Assembly (NCBI RefSeq): GCF_028435365.1
Contig: NZ_JAGTJJ010000055.1
Location: 19,236 to 83,235, forward strand
Source: Polyangium jinanense
Lineage (GTDB): Bacteria > Myxococcota > Polyangia > Polyangiales > Polyangiaceae
Length of the DNA stretch: 64,000 nt
Direction of reading: 5' to 3'
Made by a program: the position numbers and the translations under genes. Positions within the stretch are counted from its first letter, which is position 1, and each line of letters begins with the position of its first letter. The notes under the pieces were generated by a model. It was not told where the DNA came from. It did no database searches and saw only the letters and a list, made by a program, of their open reading frames with translations. Positions 63,851 through 64,000 of this stretch are shown one piece after another.

Positions 63851-64000
63851 ATGTTGGATGCAGGGGCGGCCTCGTCGGCGGAAGCGTGGGCGGAGGAGGA
63901 GTTCGGGCATGCGGACCTTGGAGACAAGCGCCGGACCCGGCGACTGACGCGCATGGCCGCGCAGGCGGCGCTGTTTCCCTCGGGGAAGGTGAGTGAGGTT
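63851..64000 (+). mobile_element. N-terminal part of a Tn5-like (IS4 family) transposase, cut by window edge
   Basis: ATG 63851 starts a frame open to the window end, giving 50 residues. EEEFGHADLGDKRRTRRLTR followed by MAAQAALFPSGKV matches the N-terminal DNA-binding domain of Tn5-type transposases (W/F-x-x-A-x-LGD-x-RRT-x-RL), so this is the 5' end of an IS4-family element. The remainder, with the DDE residues, lies outside the window. The 44 bp between R4 and the ATG may hold the terminal inverted repeat. Confidence 0.8.

Overview
The window is a GC-rich chromosomal segment that looks like a myxobacterium of the Polyangiaceae/Sorangiineae type. This is inferred from gene content: four eukaryotic-like Ser/Thr kinases, several lipoproteins with Gly-rich linkers after the lipobox, MopE-like CDxxDxDCDG-type motifs, an AgmX-like lipoprotein, a MYXO-CTERM-like sorting tail, PEGA/TPR envelope proteins, and a retron with very long a1/a2 repeats. 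No tRNA, rRNA or CRISPR array was seen, and no biosynthetic gene cluster.

Layout. 1-920: end of a membrane-protein gene, a hairpin terminator, a 43-bp tandem repeat and the first copy (R1) of a dispersed multi-hairpin element. 936-13590: three acyl-CoA dehydrogenase genes (one with eroded FAD motifs), a radical SAM enzyme, a histidine kinase, a Ser/Thr kinase coupled to a TPR/PEGA protein, lipoproteins, a 54-aa membrane peptide and an L,D-transpeptidase. 13591-13942: element copy R2. 13948-19839 (minus strand): the most interesting locus, a HEAT-like protein gene, a SWIM zinc-finger gene overlapping it by 4 bp, a predicted msr-msd noncoding RNA and a retron-type reverse transcriptase, apparently one transcription unit. 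20017-29192: pectinacetylesterase-like lipoprotein, LOG phosphoribohydrolase, AarF/UbiB-like kinase, a group-2-like sigma factor, a STAS-like protein, an SDR, and a Baeyer-Villiger-type monooxygenase divergent from a TetR regulator with paired operator-like palindromes between them. 29317-41465: a kinase/pseudo-cyclase/AAA/TPR signalling protein, membrane and envelope proteins, an SRPBCC-alcohol dehydrogenase pair and an MscS channel. 41653-50512: redoxin lipoprotein, another kinase, acyl-CoA synthetase, SDR, NUDIX CoA diphosphatase, a small Cys-rich protein and a methyltransferase. 50620-56244: operon of zinc-ribbon kinase, FG-GAP/VCBS lipoprotein and TPR/PEGA protein. 56254-64000: MYXO-CTERM protein, element copy R3, a polyproline lipoprotein, a B3/B4-domain protein, a PLP lyase-like enzyme, a lipase-like lipoprotein, a third PEGA protein, element copy R4 and the start of a Tn5-like (IS4 family) transposase.

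The genes form many small units rather than one pathway. Recurring themes are fatty-acid activation and oxidation (three acyl-CoA dehydrogenases, FadD-like synthetase, SDRs, NUDIX CoA diphosphatase), kinase signalling coupled to PEGA envelope proteins, and a candidate retron defence or stress module. The four copies of the mirrored multi-hairpin element (R1-R4), lying in gaps between genes, form a second structure that the genes do not explain.
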